DNA from: Brevibacillus laterosporus
GTDB taxonomy: Bacteria; Bacillota; Bacilli; Brevibacillales; Brevibacillaceae
Length of the DNA stretch: 64,000 nucleotides
Assembly: GCF_030489605.1 (NCBI RefSeq)
Contig: NZ_JAUKFY010000015.1
Span: 47,041-111,040 of the forward strand
Reading direction: 5' to 3'
Within the stretch, counting starts at the first letter, position 1, and each line of letters opens with the position of its first letter. The translations under genes were made by a program, and so were the position numbers. Shown here piece after piece: positions 27,005 to 36,478 of the stretch. The notes below the pieces were generated by a model, which saw only the letters and a program-made list of their open reading frames with translations, was not told the origin of the DNA and did no database searches.

Positions 27005-28063
27005 CTACTCTAAATCAAAAGTTGGCTCTTCATCCTGCTCTGGGTCGAGAACCGCTTCTCCCTCTGGGATGGAATTAGGATTCAAGCTGTAATATTCTCG
27101 AATTTTTTGGTCAATCTGAGCTGCAATAGCTGGATTCTCTTTCAAGAACTGTTTTGCATTTTCACGGCCTTGGCCTAAACGTTCCTCATTAAATGCATAC
27201 CAGGCGCCGCTTTTAGCTACAATGTCCAGCTCAGCTCCAATATCCAGAATACTTCCTTCTTTAGAAATACCTTCTCCATACATAATATCGACTTCGGCTA
27301 CTTTGAACGGAGGAGCTACTTTATTTTTTACAACTTTAATTTTCGTCTTTGTACCTACTACATCATTGCCTTGTTTAATTCCCTCTGCTTTACGCACATC
27401 AAGACGTACACTAGCATAGAATTTCAAAGCTCGACCACCAGGAGTAGTTTCTGGGTTTCCAAACATAACGCCCACTTTTTCACGCAACTGATTAATAAAG
27501 ATCGCAATCGTTTTTGATTTATTGATAGCTCCAGAAAGCTTACGTAAAGCTTGAGACATCAAACGAGCTTGTAGACCAACGTGAGAGTCTCCCATTTCTC
27601 CTTCAATCTCAGCTTTTGGAACCAAAGCCGCTACGGAGTCTACTACGATAATATCTACAGCGCCAGAGCGTACAAGAGCTTCCGCAATTTCTAAAGCTTG
27701 TTCTCCCGTGTCTGGTTGGGATAAAAGTAATTCTTCTATGTTAACACCCAATTTAGCAGCATAAACAGGGTCTAGAGCATGCTCTGCATCAATAAAGGCT
27801 GCTTGTCCACCTTGCTTCTGTACTTCTGCAATGGCATGAAGCGCGACTGTTGTTTTACCAGAGGATTCTGGTCCATAAATCTCAATAATACGACCACGTG
27901 GGAAACCGCCGACACCAAGTGCGATATCAAGAGCTAAGGCTCCTGTTGAAACAGTAGAAACCTGTGAATGTGCCATTTCTCCCATCTTCATGATGGAGCC
28001 TTTCCCGAACTGTTTTTCTATTTGTCTTAAAGCACTCTCTAGCGCAGCGCGACGATCTGACAA
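27005..28063 (-). CDS. recA: Recombinase A
   Basis: A 352-residue RecA. It begins [20 protein letters not shown], Walker A is GPESSGKTT, and [20 protein letters not shown] is the loop L2 region. The start is TTG 28063 with AAGGGAGTG six bases upstream; this gives the usual length, whereas the longer open frame lacks a ribosome site. It catalyses strand exchange and triggers LexA self-cleavage. Promoter and an SOS-type box lie upstream. Confidence 0.97.
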   Translation of the reverse strand: MSDRRAALESALRQIEKQFGKGSIMKMGEMAHSQVSTVSTGALALDIALGVGGFPRGRIIEIYGPESSGKTTVALHAIAEVQKQGGQAAFIDAEHALDPVYAAKLGVNIEELLLSQPDTGEQALEIAEALVRSGAVDIIVVDSVAALVPKAEIEGEMGDSHVGLQARLMSQALRKLSGAINKSKTIAIFINQLREKVGVMFGNPETTPGGRALKFYASVRLDVRKAEGIKQGNDVVGTKTKIKVVKNKVAPPFKVAEVDIMYGEGISKEGSILDIGAELDIVAKSGAWYAFNEERLGQGRENAKQFLKENPAIAAQIDQKIREYYSLNPNSIPEGEAVLDPEQDEEPTFDLE

Positions 28064-28110
28064 TAGTGACACTCCCTTTCTCGTTCCACTCAACTTTTTC
28101 TTATGTATGT

Positions 28111-28140
28111 ATCATACATCGAGACAGAGGGGTTTGCCAA
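28111..28140 (-). promoter_or_regulatory. Sigma-A promoter of recA
   Basis: Minus-strand TTGGCA and TATGAT with an 18-base spacer, about 40 bases before the recA ribosome site. Confidence 0.65.
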
Positions 28141-28150
28141 GTATTTTTTG

Positions 28151-28164
28151 CGAACAAATATTCG
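28151..28164 (-). promoter_or_regulatory. LexA (SOS) box upstream of recA
   Basis: CGAACAAATATTCG fits the Gram-positive consensus CGAAC-N4-GTTCG with one mismatch. It sits just upstream of the -35 box. Confidence 0.7.
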
Positions 28165-28180
28165 TATAGGGATTATATAG

Positions 28181-28226
28181 AAAAAAGAAGGCATTTTCAC
28201 TTAACCTCCATGTGAAAAAACCTTCT
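28181..28226 (-). terminator. Terminator of the DEAD-box helicase gene
   Basis: On the minus strand AGAAGG...CCTTCT with an inner TTTTCAC/GTGAAAA stem, then TTTTTTC. Confidence 0.8.
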
Positions 28227-28237
28227 GTACAGCCTAA

Positions 28238-29827
28238 TTATGATTTACGTGTCCGCGGTTTAGCAGGCTCTAGATTGATACGTTTACCGTTGATGCGCGT
28301 CTGTCTTAACGCCTCATAAACAAACGGAGCAACATCTTCTGGAACTTCTACAAAGGTGAAGTTTTCAAAAATATCAATTCGTCCTACTGATTTGCCCGGA
28401 ATACCCACTGATTCGGAAATCTCCCGCACAAGATCCTGAGGTTTCATGTTCACATTTCGTCCTACATTTAAGAAGAAACGAACCATTCCTCTTGCTGCAC
28501 CCGTCTCACCAAAATTGTACCCTTCTTCTTCATCATTTCCACTCGGATCAGTATGAAAAGCGAGATGTAGAGCAGCGGCTGCAACTTTTGCTGGATCATG
28601 CTCCTGCATTAGCTCATTCACGATTTCTTGATACATATCATTCGCAGAATCACTTTCAATCAGTGAACGAAGCTGTTCACGTAATTGAGTACGTTTGCGT
28701 TCCGCAATCTCCTCCAAGGTAGGCACAGTGCGAGTAACCAAGGATGCTTTCGTTTGCTTTTGAATCACCATTAACTGACGCATCTCTCGAGGAGTGACTA
28801 GTGTCATCGCTATTCCCTTACGCCCAGCACGTCCAGTACGGCCGATTCGATGCACATAGCTTTCCGGGTCCTGTGGAATATCGTAATTAATAACATGTGA
28901 GACGTTGCCTACATCAATCCCACGAGCTGCTACATCTGTAGCAATCAAAAACTCAATGGTACCTTCCCGGAAGGCCTTCATTACTTTGTCGCGCTGTGCT
29001 TGAGATAGGTCGCCATGCAAGCCATCTGCCATATAGCCTCGTGCTTGTAAGGCTTCACTCAATTCATCTACCCCGCGCTTCGTTCTACAGAAAATAATGC
29101 CAAGCTCTACATCCTGGCTATCGAGAATGCGGCATAAGCTCTCCCGTTTATTACGTTCGAAAACCTTATAATACACTTGTTCAATAGAAGGTGCTGTAAC
29201 TTCTTCACGGCTGACTGCCACAGTTTCGGGATTTTTCATATAACGATGAGCTAAACGCTTGATTTCAGGTGGCATGGTTGCTGAGAAAAGCAAGGTTTGA
29301 CGCTCAGCTTTCATGTGGCTAAGAATGGTCTCGATATCTTCAATAAAGCCCATGTCCAGCATTTCATCTGCTTCATCGAGAACAAGCATTTTTACATTTT
29401 CCAAATGCAGTGTCTTGCGGCGCAAATGGTCCAAAACACGCCCAGGCGTACCAATCACCACATGCACGCCTTGTCGAAGCGCACGAATCTGATGACTAAT
29501 TGATTGACCACCATAGATAGGGAGTGTGCGAATTTTTTTGTATTTGCATATTCTCACTAATTCTCCCGCCACCTGTATAGCGAGCTCGCGAGTCGGAGTC
29601 AAAACAATCGCCTGTATACGGTTGACAGTAGGGTTCAAGGACTCAGCCAGCGGGATACCAAACGCAGCCGTTTTCCCTGTACCTGTTTGAGCCTGTCCGA
29701 TCAGGTCGCCACCCTCTAGTATTTTAGGAATGCAAGCCGCCTGAATTGGTGATGGTTCTTCAAAGCCCATATCATGAATAGCTTGCAACACATTTTTATG
29801 TAAAGCTAAATCTGAAAAAATCGTCAT
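28238..29827 (-). CDS. DEAD-box RNA helicase with DbpA/CsdA-type RNA-binding domain
   Basis: A 529-residue helicase. Motifs run in order: Q motif (FEEPSPIQ), I (AQTGTGKT), Ia (PTRELAIQ), II (DEAD), III (SATMP), V (ATDVAARGID) and VI (HRIGRTGRAG). Residues about 440-520 form a DbpA/CsdA RNA-binding domain (VRFFLNVGRNVNMKPQDLVR). Such enzymes act in ribosome assembly, cold adaptation and RNA decay. ATG 29827 with AAAGGTGA is the start; the longer frame runs into cinA. CshA or DeaD are possible names; I do not choose. Confidence 0.93.
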   Translation of the reverse strand: MTIFSDLALHKNVLQAIHDMGFEEPSPIQAACIPKILEGGDLIGQAQTGTGKTAAFGIPLAESLNPTVNRIQAIVLTPTRELAIQVAGELVRICKYKKIRTLPIYGGQSISHQIRALRQGVHVVIGTPGRVLDHLRRKTLHLENVKMLVLDEADEMLDMGFIEDIETILSHMKAERQTLLFSATMPPEIKRLAHRYMKNPETVAVSREEVTAPSIEQVYYKVFERNKRESLCRILDSQDVELGIIFCRTKRGVDELSEALQARGYMADGLHGDLSQAQRDKVMKAFREGTIEFLIATDVAARGIDVGNVSHVINYDIPQDPESYVHRIGRTGRAGRKGIAMTLVTPREMRQLMVIQKQTKASLVTRTVPTLEEIAERKRTQLREQLRSLIESDSANDMYQEIVNELMQEHDPAKVAAAALHLAFHTDPSGNDEEEGYNFGETGAARGMVRFFLNVGRNVNMKPQDLVREISESVGIPGKSVGRIDIFENFTFVEVPEDVAPFVYEALRQTRINGKRINLEPAKPRTRKS

Positions 29828-29843
29828 GATAGTCACCTTTCTT

Positions 29844-31088
29844 TTAGTCATTACAGTGAAGCTGCTGAAGCGCATAATATAGAGCATTCTTGGCAACACG
29901 CCCAATTATCGCTCTGCGCTGTCCCGCAACTTGCACCTTTTTTACCAAAGTAGGCTGCTTCTCACTGGCGATTCCGATATAGACCAGTCCCACAGGTTTT
30001 CCCTCGGAAGACTCAGGTCCTGCTACACCGGTAACAGAAACGCCATAGGTTGTGCCCATCTTTTGGCGAATATTCTCAGCTAAAAGCCGAGCTGTTGTTT
30101 CACTGACAGCCCCTTCTGTCTCTAAGACTTCAAGAGGCACATCCAGCCATTGGTGCTTGATTTCATTAGAATAGCAAACAATTCCTCCTCGATATACCTG
30201 CGACGCGCCGGGAACCGAGGTAAGCAGTTGTGAAACAGTTCCCCCTGTACAGCTTTCAGCAAAAGCAATCGTCTGTTGTTTTACTAGTAGCTGCTCATAA
30301 AGTACTTGGTGCAACGGAGATTCCCCTACTGCATATATAAACTCACCTACACGATTGCGAATCTCCTCTTCAACAGGACGTAGCAATCTCTCTGCTTCCT
30401 TTACAGAGGCAGCGCGAGCCGTAATGCGCAACGTTACCTCAAACTCTTTGGCATAAGGGGCAATTGTCGGATTGGATTGCTCCTCAATTAAGTCTATCAG
30501 CTTTGCCTCTAACAGAGATTCTCCGATACCAAAAAAGCGAAAGACACGAGAATGAAAGATTTGATGCTCATTTCCTAAAGAAGCCAAAAACGGCATCACA
30601 TAATTTTCCACCATCGGATACATTTCGCTTGGGGGACCAGGCAACAAGACATATGTAACGTCCTCTTGGGTAATCCCCATCCCTGGTGCCATTCCGTGAT
30701 CATTATCAAAGACCGTCGATCCCTCAATTACAAGGGCTTGCTTACGATTATTATCAGTCATATCAATACCGCGTCTCTCAAAAAAATCACGAATGTTCGC
30801 CATTGCCTTTTCATCCGTGACTAGCTTGTGACCAAGATGGTCGGCCACTACGTCTTTGGTCAAATCGTCCTGCGTAGGGCCCAACCCCCCGGTAAAAATG
30901 ATGAGATCGGAACGCGATTTCGCACGTTCTATCACTTGTAGCATTCGTTCATAATTATCGCCAACTGTTATGTGATAATAAACATTGATTCCTACTTCAG
31001 CTAGCTTTTGCGATAAAAATTGCGCGTTTGTATTAGCAATTTGTCCAAGTAATAACTCAGTTCCAACCGCGATTATTTCCGCTTTCAT
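29844..31088 (-). CDS. cinA: CinA, competence/damage-inducible protein (NMN amidohydrolase family)
   Basis: About 414 residues. The N-terminal MoCF-like domain is AEIIAVGTELLLGQIANTN ... FTGGLGPTQDD. The C-terminal CinA domain is FAESCTGGTVSQLLTSVPGA ... GVAGPE, the pyridine-nucleotide amidase fold. ATG 31088 (or the GTG one codon before) follows a weak GGGATGAAGAG site. Order pgsA-cinA-recA is conserved in Bacilli. Confidence 0.93.
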   Translation of the reverse strand: MKAEIIAVGTELLLGQIANTNAQFLSQKLAEVGINVYYHITVGDNYERMLQVIERAKSRSDLIIFTGGLGPTQDDLTKDVVADHLGHKLVTDEKAMANIRDFFERRGIDMTDNNRKQALVIEGSTVFDNDHGMAPGMGITQEDVTYVLLPGPPSEMYPMVENYVMPFLASLGNEHQIFHSRVFRFFGIGESLLEAKLIDLIEEQSNPTIAPYAKEFEVTLRITARAASVKEAERLLRPVEEEIRNRVGEFIYAVGESPLHQVLYEQLLVKQQTIAFAESCTGGTVSQLLTSVPGASQVYRGGIVCYSNEIKHQWLDVPLEVLETEGAVSETTARLLAENIRQKMGTTYGVSVTGVAGPESSEGKPVGLVYIGIASEKQPTLVKKVQVAGQRRAIIGRVAKNALYYALQQLHCND

Positions 31089-31107
31089 CACTCTTCATCC
31101 CAATCTT

Positions 31108-31683
31108 TTACGAATATTGAATGACATTGCGATTCTTGGAAAAATAGTCATACCCCGACCAAAGGGTAATCAGGACCATTGCCCAAATCGCGATTTTGTC
31201 AAAAGGTATGCCGACAAACTCAAACGGGAAATTATTCATCATTAAGACAGCAATCGCTACGATTTGCACCCAGGTCTTAATTTTTCCCCACGCGCTTGCG
31301 GCAATAACCTTTCCTTCCGCCGCTGCAATCATTCGTAGACCTGTCACTGCAAATTCCCGACTAATAATCACTATAACGACCCACGCTTCGATTCGTTGCA
31401 TCTCAACAAGAGAAATAAGCGAAGCCGATACCAACAATTTGTCCGCCAGTGGATCTAAAAATTTGCCCAAATTCGTAACAATCTTCCGCTTACGGGCAAT
31501 GTACCCATCTAGACCATCTGTGCTCGCTGCCAAGATGAATACCAAAGCCGCTATCAGCTCATTGTACGTCATAGTTAGAGTCCCGATGGTAAACGTGCCA
31601 AATTTGTATTCTACTAGTAGAAAAAACATGACGACAGGAACCAGAAAAATTCTGGCAAGCGTGATGCGGTTGGCAAGATTCAA
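31108..31683 (-). CDS. pgsA: CDP-diacylglycerol-glycerol-3-phosphate 3-phosphatidyltransferase
   Basis: A 191-residue membrane enzyme with the CDP-alcohol phosphotransferase signature DGYIARKRKIVTNLGKFLDP, in which the Asp residues bind metal. It makes phosphatidylglycerophosphate, the precursor of PG and cardiolipin. The start is TTG 31683, directly after the rimO TAG stop, with GGGGAGG eight bases upstream inside rimO: tight coupling. Confidence 0.94.
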   Translation of the reverse strand: MNLANRITLARIFLVPVVMFFLLVEYKFGTFTIGTLTMTYNELIAALVFILAASTDGLDGYIARKRKIVTNLGKFLDPLADKLLVSASLISLVEMQRIEAWVVIVIISREFAVTGLRMIAAAEGKVIAASAWGKIKTWVQIVAIAVLMMNNFPFEFVGIPFDKIAIWAMVLITLWSGYDYFSKNRNVIQYS

Positions 31684-33027
31684 CTAAATAACCTCCCCAG
31701 CTAGATCATAATCGTATGAGTGGGTAATTCTCACCTTTACAATCTTACCTAGTTCTCCTTGATAATTTGAAATAAAAACTTCCCCATCGATTTCTGGAGC
31801 ATCGTATTGGGTACGGCCTACGTAAATGTTGTTTCTACCTTCGTATCTCTCTACTAGGACATCCAATACCTTACCCACGTATTGACCGTTCTTCTCGTTA
31901 GCAATCTCACGTTGAATTTCCATCAATATGTTAGCGCGTTTTTCTTTGACATCCTCATCAATCTGATCAGGCAGGCGTGTCGCAGGAGTATCATCTTCAT
32001 TAGAATACGTAAACACACCTAGACGATCAAACTTAATGTCTTTCACAAAATCACAGAGCTTCAAGAAATCCTCTTCCGTTTCCCCTGGAAACCCAACAAT
32101 TAAAGAGGTTCTTAAAGCTACATCCGGTACTTCAGCGCGGATTTTAGCAACAAGCTTACGAATATCGGTTTGACGTCCCGGACGGCGCATTCGTTTCAGA
32201 ATGGCGTCCTCTGAGTGTTGCAAAGGCATATCAATATACTTACAAACTTTCGGGTTTTTAGCAAATGTTTCAATTAACTCATCTGTAAAGAACCCTGGGT
32301 ATGCATAGTGTAGTCGAACCCACTCAATGCCGTCCACTTCAGACAGTCTGTTCAATAACTCAGGCAGCATTAGCTTGCCGTATAAATCCATACCGTAGTT
32401 AGTTGAATCCTGGGCGATTAGCGAAATTTCCACAATGCCTTTCGTTGCCAGATATGTCGCTTCCTCTACGATAGATTCGATTGAACGACTGCGAAATTTA
32501 CCGCGCATGAGTGGGATACTACAGAATGTGCAATTGTTGTCACAGCCTTCTGCAATTTTGGTATATGTTGTATAAGTTCCTTCTTTTACCTTACGTTTAA
32601 CCACTTGCTCGTAGTTAAATACAGGATTGCCGATCAGGCTTGTACGCTTGCCAATGAGCGTGTCTTCAATCACGTTAATAATTGACATAAAATCGCCGGT
32701 TCCAACAATACCATCCACTTCAGGAATCTCATTTAATAAATCTTCTTTATAGCGTTGGGTTAAACAGCCAGCTACTACCAACGACTTTAATTTTCCGCTC
32801 TCTTTTAACTCGGCCATGTCTAAAATCTTGTTTACAGACTCTTCTTTTGCAGCATCGATGAATCCACAGGTATTCACGATAACGACAGTTGCATCATCTG
32901 GATTATCAACTAACTCATAACCCTTCTCATCGATCAGATGTGCCATCATATCTGAATCGACCAAGTTCTTCTCACAACCCAAGGTCACTATGGCAACCTT
33001 TTCACGGGGTGTTGTCTTTTCGGTCAT
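31684..33027 (-). CDS. rimO: Ribosomal protein S12 methylthiotransferase RimO
   Basis: A 447-residue radical SAM methylthiotransferase. The N-terminal MTTase domain has LGCEKNLVDSD and VNTCGFIDAA, the radical SAM motif is CDNNCTFCSIP, and a TRAM domain lies at the C-terminus. It adds a methylthio group to Asp89 of S12. ATG 33027 with TGGAGGAAGAG upstream. The early LGCEKN and the GFIDAAKEES stretch distinguish it from MiaB and MtaB. Confidence 0.93.
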   Translation of the reverse strand: MTEKTTPREKVAIVTLGCEKNLVDSDMMAHLIDEKGYELVDNPDDATVVIVNTCGFIDAAKEESVNKILDMAELKESGKLKSLVVAGCLTQRYKEDLLNEIPEVDGIVGTGDFMSIINVIEDTLIGKRTSLIGNPVFNYEQVVKRKVKEGTYTTYTKIAEGCDNNCTFCSIPLMRGKFRSRSIESIVEEATYLATKGIVEISLIAQDSTNYGMDLYGKLMLPELLNRLSEVDGIEWVRLHYAYPGFFTDELIETFAKNPKVCKYIDMPLQHSEDAILKRMRRPGRQTDIRKLVAKIRAEVPDVALRTSLIVGFPGETEEDFLKLCDFVKDIKFDRLGVFTYSNEDDTPATRLPDQIDEDVKEKRANILMEIQREIANEKNGQYVGKVLDVLVERYEGRNNIYVGRTQYDAPEIDGEVFISNYQGELGKIVKVRITHSYDYDLAGEVI

Positions 33028-33213
33028 TTCTCTTCCTCCAATTGCATATTCCAGCCCAAATTCACCTAACCAGTATAATATAAGCAAAGGCGAGTAGTCA
33101 AAAAGAGTAGCACTTAAAATCAACTGTTTTCAAGCGTTCAAAGCCTGTATCACATATGGATTAACTCTGATTGCAGATACAATCATTTTAGCTTATAAAT
33201 AAGTCCTTCTGCT

Positions 33214-33253
33214 AAAAAACTCCCGCCTCACTTTTGATAGTGAAAACGGGAGT
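33214..33253 (-). terminator. Terminator of the rodZ/ymfM gene
   Basis: ACTCCCG pairs with CGGGAGT, with an inner TTTTCACTATCAAAAGTGA stem; the minus strand ends in TTTTTTAG. Confidence 0.85.
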
Positions 33254-33271
33254 CCATGAGCTTATAAAAAA

Positions 33272-34198
33272 TTATTGTGCCGGCACTTCGTCTTTTTGCA
33301 AAGTGAAATTAAACTTAGCCGTTTGCGCTTTAATATCACTCATTGTGATTGGAACCTGATTAACTATTATTTCAAGGGCAGGTGAATAACCTACATGCAG
33401 AAAAGCAGTATCTTGTGCCTCTATCGTTTTTTCTTCACCTTTTTTAAGGGTAGATTCAAATAGTTTTTTCCCTCGATCTTTATCTCGCACCTGTACCCAA
33501 CAAGCACCATGGGTTGCTTTAATCGTCACTGAGATTTTATCCGTATTACCAACCTTATAATTGTAATACCTTCCTTGCTGGGATTCAAAAGTAAGTGTAC
33601 CCGCAGCCCCAGCACCATCCGTCTCAGGTAAATTCACATCAGGCATCGTAACATCTGGAGGCGTTGTCGTTGTTGGCGGTGTAGCTGTTCCCGGTGTAGT
33701 CGGTACCTGTCCTTGACCCGGTGTTTGATTCGGAGTAGGAGCCCCTCCTCCGCCTTGTGTGGTATCAATGATACCTTCAGCAGGCTTTTGAACAGTAGGT
33801 GGTGTACTATCCCGGTTCACTAGTGCCATATAAGCAACGCCAAGAACTAAGATGATAAATAGTGTTAACAATGTAGGAGCTACCCAGCTACCGGTTTGAA
33901 AAGGTGATCGCCTTTGAACCACATGGCGTCTTTGTAATCGTTCCACCTCTTCTTGCGGCGGTTGGGATGGCAAGTCGGCCTGGTAATGCTCTACGATCTG
34001 ATTAGGATCCAATCCTACCGCTTCCGCATAGCTTTTGATAAAAGCTCTTGCATAAAAGTGGCCGGGCAACATGTGAAAATCTCCCCGCTCAATCGCTTCT
34101 AAATATCTGGTTTGGATTTTTGTCATTTTTTGTATATCATTGAGCGAGATTCCTTTTTCTTCTCTTGCTCTCTTCAATACTTGGCCGAGCTCAGACAC
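33272..34198 (-). CDS. rodZ: RodZ-like membrane-anchored HTH protein (YmfM)
   Basis: A 308-residue protein. The N-terminal XRE-type HTH (GQVLKRAREEKGISLNDIQK) lacks DNA-contact specificity in RodZ and instead binds MreB. One membrane helix lies at about 112-132 (WVAPTLLTLFIILVLGVAYM). A Pro/Thr-rich linker follows, then a C-terminal DUF4115 beta domain. Cell-shape role expected. GTG 34198 with AAGGAGG upstream. Confidence 0.88.
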   Translation of the reverse strand: MSELGQVLKRAREEKGISLNDIQKMTKIQTRYLEAIERGDFHMLPGHFYARAFIKSYAEAVGLDPNQIVEHYQADLPSQPPQEEVERLQRRHVVQRRSPFQTGSWVAPTLLTLFIILVLGVAYMALVNRDSTPPTVQKPAEGIIDTTQGGGGAPTPNQTPGQGQVPTTPGTATPPTTTTPPDVTMPDVNLPETDGAGAAGTLTFESQQGRYYNYKVGNTDKISVTIKATHGACWVQVRDKDRGKKLFESTLKKGEEKTIEAQDTAFLHVGYSPALEIIVNQVPITMSDIKAQTAKFNFTLQKDEVPAQ

Positions 34199-34210
34199 AA
34201 TGTAGCCTCC

Positions 34211-35005
34211 TTACGTCATCTCGAAGTCATTAAAACTTCTCGTGTTGATCAATTCATATGTAATCTCTTCATCGGGATGATGTCTCAACTCAATAATGTA
34301 GTGGAAGTCAGACAGCTTGTACTCTGTCTCTCTTGCAAAAATATCAGGGTGTTCAATGACTTTAGTAGCTGGGAAAGCCATAATCTCACGCAACAAGCTG
34401 TGATGACGTTCCGTAGAGCGCATGGTTGAGACGATCCCGTCAATCAAATATACATGATTAGCTGTCATTTCATCAACGGTCAAGGAACTACGAACTGTTT
34501 GTCTTAATAAAGTTGATGAAATAAACGTCCAACGCTTATTGGAGGATACACTGGCTGCGATCATAGACTCTGTTTTACCTACCCGAGGCATTCCACGAAT
34601 TCCGATTAATTGATGCCCCTCTTTTTTAAATAGCTCTCCTAGAAAATCAACCAAAATCCCCAATTCGTCACGAATAAAGCGAAACGTTTTCTTATCTTCC
34701 GCATCTCGTTCGATATAACGTCCGTGACGAACAGCCAGACGGTCAAGCATGGTAGGCGGACGCAGCTTGTTAATTTCAATATTGCTCACTTTTAACAACA
34801 GGCTACGTAAGGCTTCAATCTTATCATTGTCATCTGTGGATAATAACATTCCTCGCGTGTTGGTTTGAACACCATTAATTGTACGAATGTTGATGTTTAG
34901 CATCCCCAGAATAGAAGCTAAGTCTCCCAGCAAACCAGGACGATCCTTTATTAAGCGATATTCTAAATACCACTCAAAAAATTCCTTCTCCTCCGTGAGC
35001 ATCAT
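34211..35005 (-). CDS. ymfK: YmfK-family protein (ACT-like N-terminus, P-loop-like domain, DUF3388)
   Basis: A 264-residue cytosolic protein. Residues about 12-60 look like an ACT domain (RPGLLGDLASILGMLNINI), followed by a region with a nucleotide-binding-like GIRGMPRVGKTESMIAA. Matches B. subtilis YmfK in length and position between ymfJ and ymfM. Function unknown; regulation by a small ligand is an inference. AAGGGG lies four bases before the first of two consecutive ATGs (35005 and 35002); either may be used. Confidence 0.85.
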   Translation of the reverse strand: MMLTEEKEFFEWYLEYRLIKDRPGLLGDLASILGMLNINIRTINGVQTNTRGMLLSTDDNDKIEALRSLLLKVSNIEINKLRPPTMLDRLAVRHGRYIERDAEDKKTFRFIRDELGILVDFLGELFKKEGHQLIGIRGMPRVGKTESMIAASVSSNKRWTFISSTLLRQTVRSSLTVDEMTANHVYLIDGIVSTMRSTERHHSLLREIMAFPATKVIEHPDIFARETEYKLSDFHYIIELRHHPDEEITYELINTRSFNDFEMT

Positions 35006-35333
35006 GTATCCCCTTTTTTCTGTAAGAACAATCCTGATTGTTCTTTCCCCGTGATAGATGGCTTTTCAACAATAGTATACCATTTGCATGTAGAAGGACA
35101 AAGAAAAAATGCAGAAAACATGCCAACGATACCAATAAAAATTCTTTTACTACACTTTATCAACGGCCTGCTCTTTTGTTTATCAATAATCATTTCTATG
35201 CGCCGTTCAACTTATTATTCCCTTATAAAAAATTCGCTTATCTTAATCTGTCTGCGGTCTTACATTCCTTCCTATAAAAAACAGCCCTTACGTTGTTCCT
35301 AACGTAAGAGCTACTTTTCCTCAAAAGAAAAAT
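35006..35333. other. 328-base intergenic region between ymfK and ymfJ
   Basis: Holds the ymfJ terminator at its right end and AT-rich sequence likely to contain the ymfK promoter. Short frames here overlap on both strands without ribosome sites and are not taken as genes. Confidence 0.45.
35276..35314 (-). terminator. Terminator of ymfJ
   Basis: Minus-strand AGCTCTTACGTT pairs with AACGTAAGGGCT, followed by GTTTTTTA. Confidence 0.88.
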
Positions 35334-35591
35334 CTATTCAATTTTACCATCGCTTACAAGCTTAACCATGACGCTAGCTAGAGCGCGGCGTTGCTCGTCA
35401 TCACCAGCATCCCATAGTTGTTTAAGTAAACGTTCTTGTTCGTTTTTCGGATCAACCTGATCAGCAAGGTATCCACCGATTTGATATGCTACATTTTGAA
35501 TGGTATCGGAGTTCATACCAGCTTGTGTAGCTTGTTGGACGCGTTCAGATAAAAAACCTTTCCAATCACTAAAGTTATCAAGTACTGACAT
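35334..35591 (-). CDS. ymfJ: DUF3243 domain protein YmfJ
   Basis: An 85-residue acidic helical protein: SVLDNFSDWKGFLSERVQQA ... QERLLKQLWDAGDDEQRRAL. It matches Bacillus YmfJ in length and context. Function unknown. Good AGGGAGGGAT ribosome site before the ATG. Confidence 0.88.
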   Translation of the reverse strand: MSVLDNFSDWKGFLSERVQQATQAGMNSDTIQNVAYQIGGYLADQVDPKNEQERLLKQLWDAGDDEQRRALASVMVKLVSDGKIE

Positions 35592-35719
35592 CCCAATCCC
35601 TCCTTAAGCACTCTTCGGACGCTTTTTCATGTCCGCTCAGAATTAGAATGCGTTTCAGTCCTCATTTTTATACAAGAAGAAGGAAAAGTTACTGAGCTTT
35701 TACATTCATGTTTTCATTT

Positions 35720-36454
35720 TTAGGTATGCCAGCCACCATTAACCGAAATGGTTTGACCAGTAATATACCCGGCCTCCTTTTGCAATAAGAAGGAAACCGC
35801 CGCGGCTACCTCTTCTGGTCGTCCAAGTCGTCCCATTGGAATTTCTTCGGATACAGCCTCTTTTTCTTCCAAGGTAAACCGATCCATCATCCCGCCTGAA
35901 ATAGCACCCGGCGAGACTGCATTGACTGTAATGTGGTTACGTGCTACTTCTTTAGCCAATGCCTTTGTAAAACTAAGAATAGCCCCTTTTGTCATGGAAT
36001 ATAAAACCTCACACGATGCACCTGTCTCTCCCCATATCGAGGAGATGGTAACAATTCGCCCAAATCTAGCCTGTAGCATTGCTGGAAGTCCTTGCTGTGC
36101 TACAAAAAAGCAAGAGCCCATGTTAACTCGAACCAATTGATCAAATAATTCTGGGCTCACCTCGCTCAAGAGACCTACATGATCAATCGAAGCATTATTA
36201 ACGATATACAATGGCTTCACAGGCATTTGAGTAAACATGGCCGCGACTGCATCAGGTTGAGATAAATCTGCCTGTAGCGCAATCGCCGGCACATTTTTGC
36301 TTTCACAATAGGCTAACAATACGTTTATTTTATCTTTCTGTGTGTTGTAATGAAGATACAGTGGGATTGATTCGTCTGCTAGCTTCCTGGCAATAGCTTG
36401 CCCAATCTCACCGGAAGCTCCCGTAACCAATGCCCATGCTTGCTTGTCTTTCAT
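35720..36454 (-). CDS. ymfI: SDR oxidoreductase YmfI, EF-P 5-aminopentanone reductase type
   Basis: A 244-residue short-chain dehydrogenase. The NADP motif is TGASGEIG. NNAS replaces the usual NNAG. Catalytic Ser is in TISSIWG, with Tyr and Lys in YSMTK. B. subtilis YmfI reduces 5-aminopentanone on Lys32 of elongation factor P to 5-aminopentanol. Position after ymfH supports the same role here. GAGGAG precedes the ATG. Confidence 0.85.
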   Translation of the reverse strand: MKDKQAWALVTGASGEIGQAIARKLADESIPLYLHYNTQKDKINVLLAYCESKNVPAIALQADLSQPDAVAAMFTQMPVKPLYIVNNASIDHVGLLSEVSPELFDQLVRVNMGSCFFVAQQGLPAMLQARFGRIVTISSIWGETGASCEVLYSMTKGAILSFTKALAKEVARNHITVNAVSPGAISGGMMDRFTLEEKEAVSEEIPMGRLGRPEEVAAAVSFLLQKEAGYITGQTISVNGGWHT

Positions 36455-36478
36455 GTATTTCTCCTCTTCCCCGGTTGC

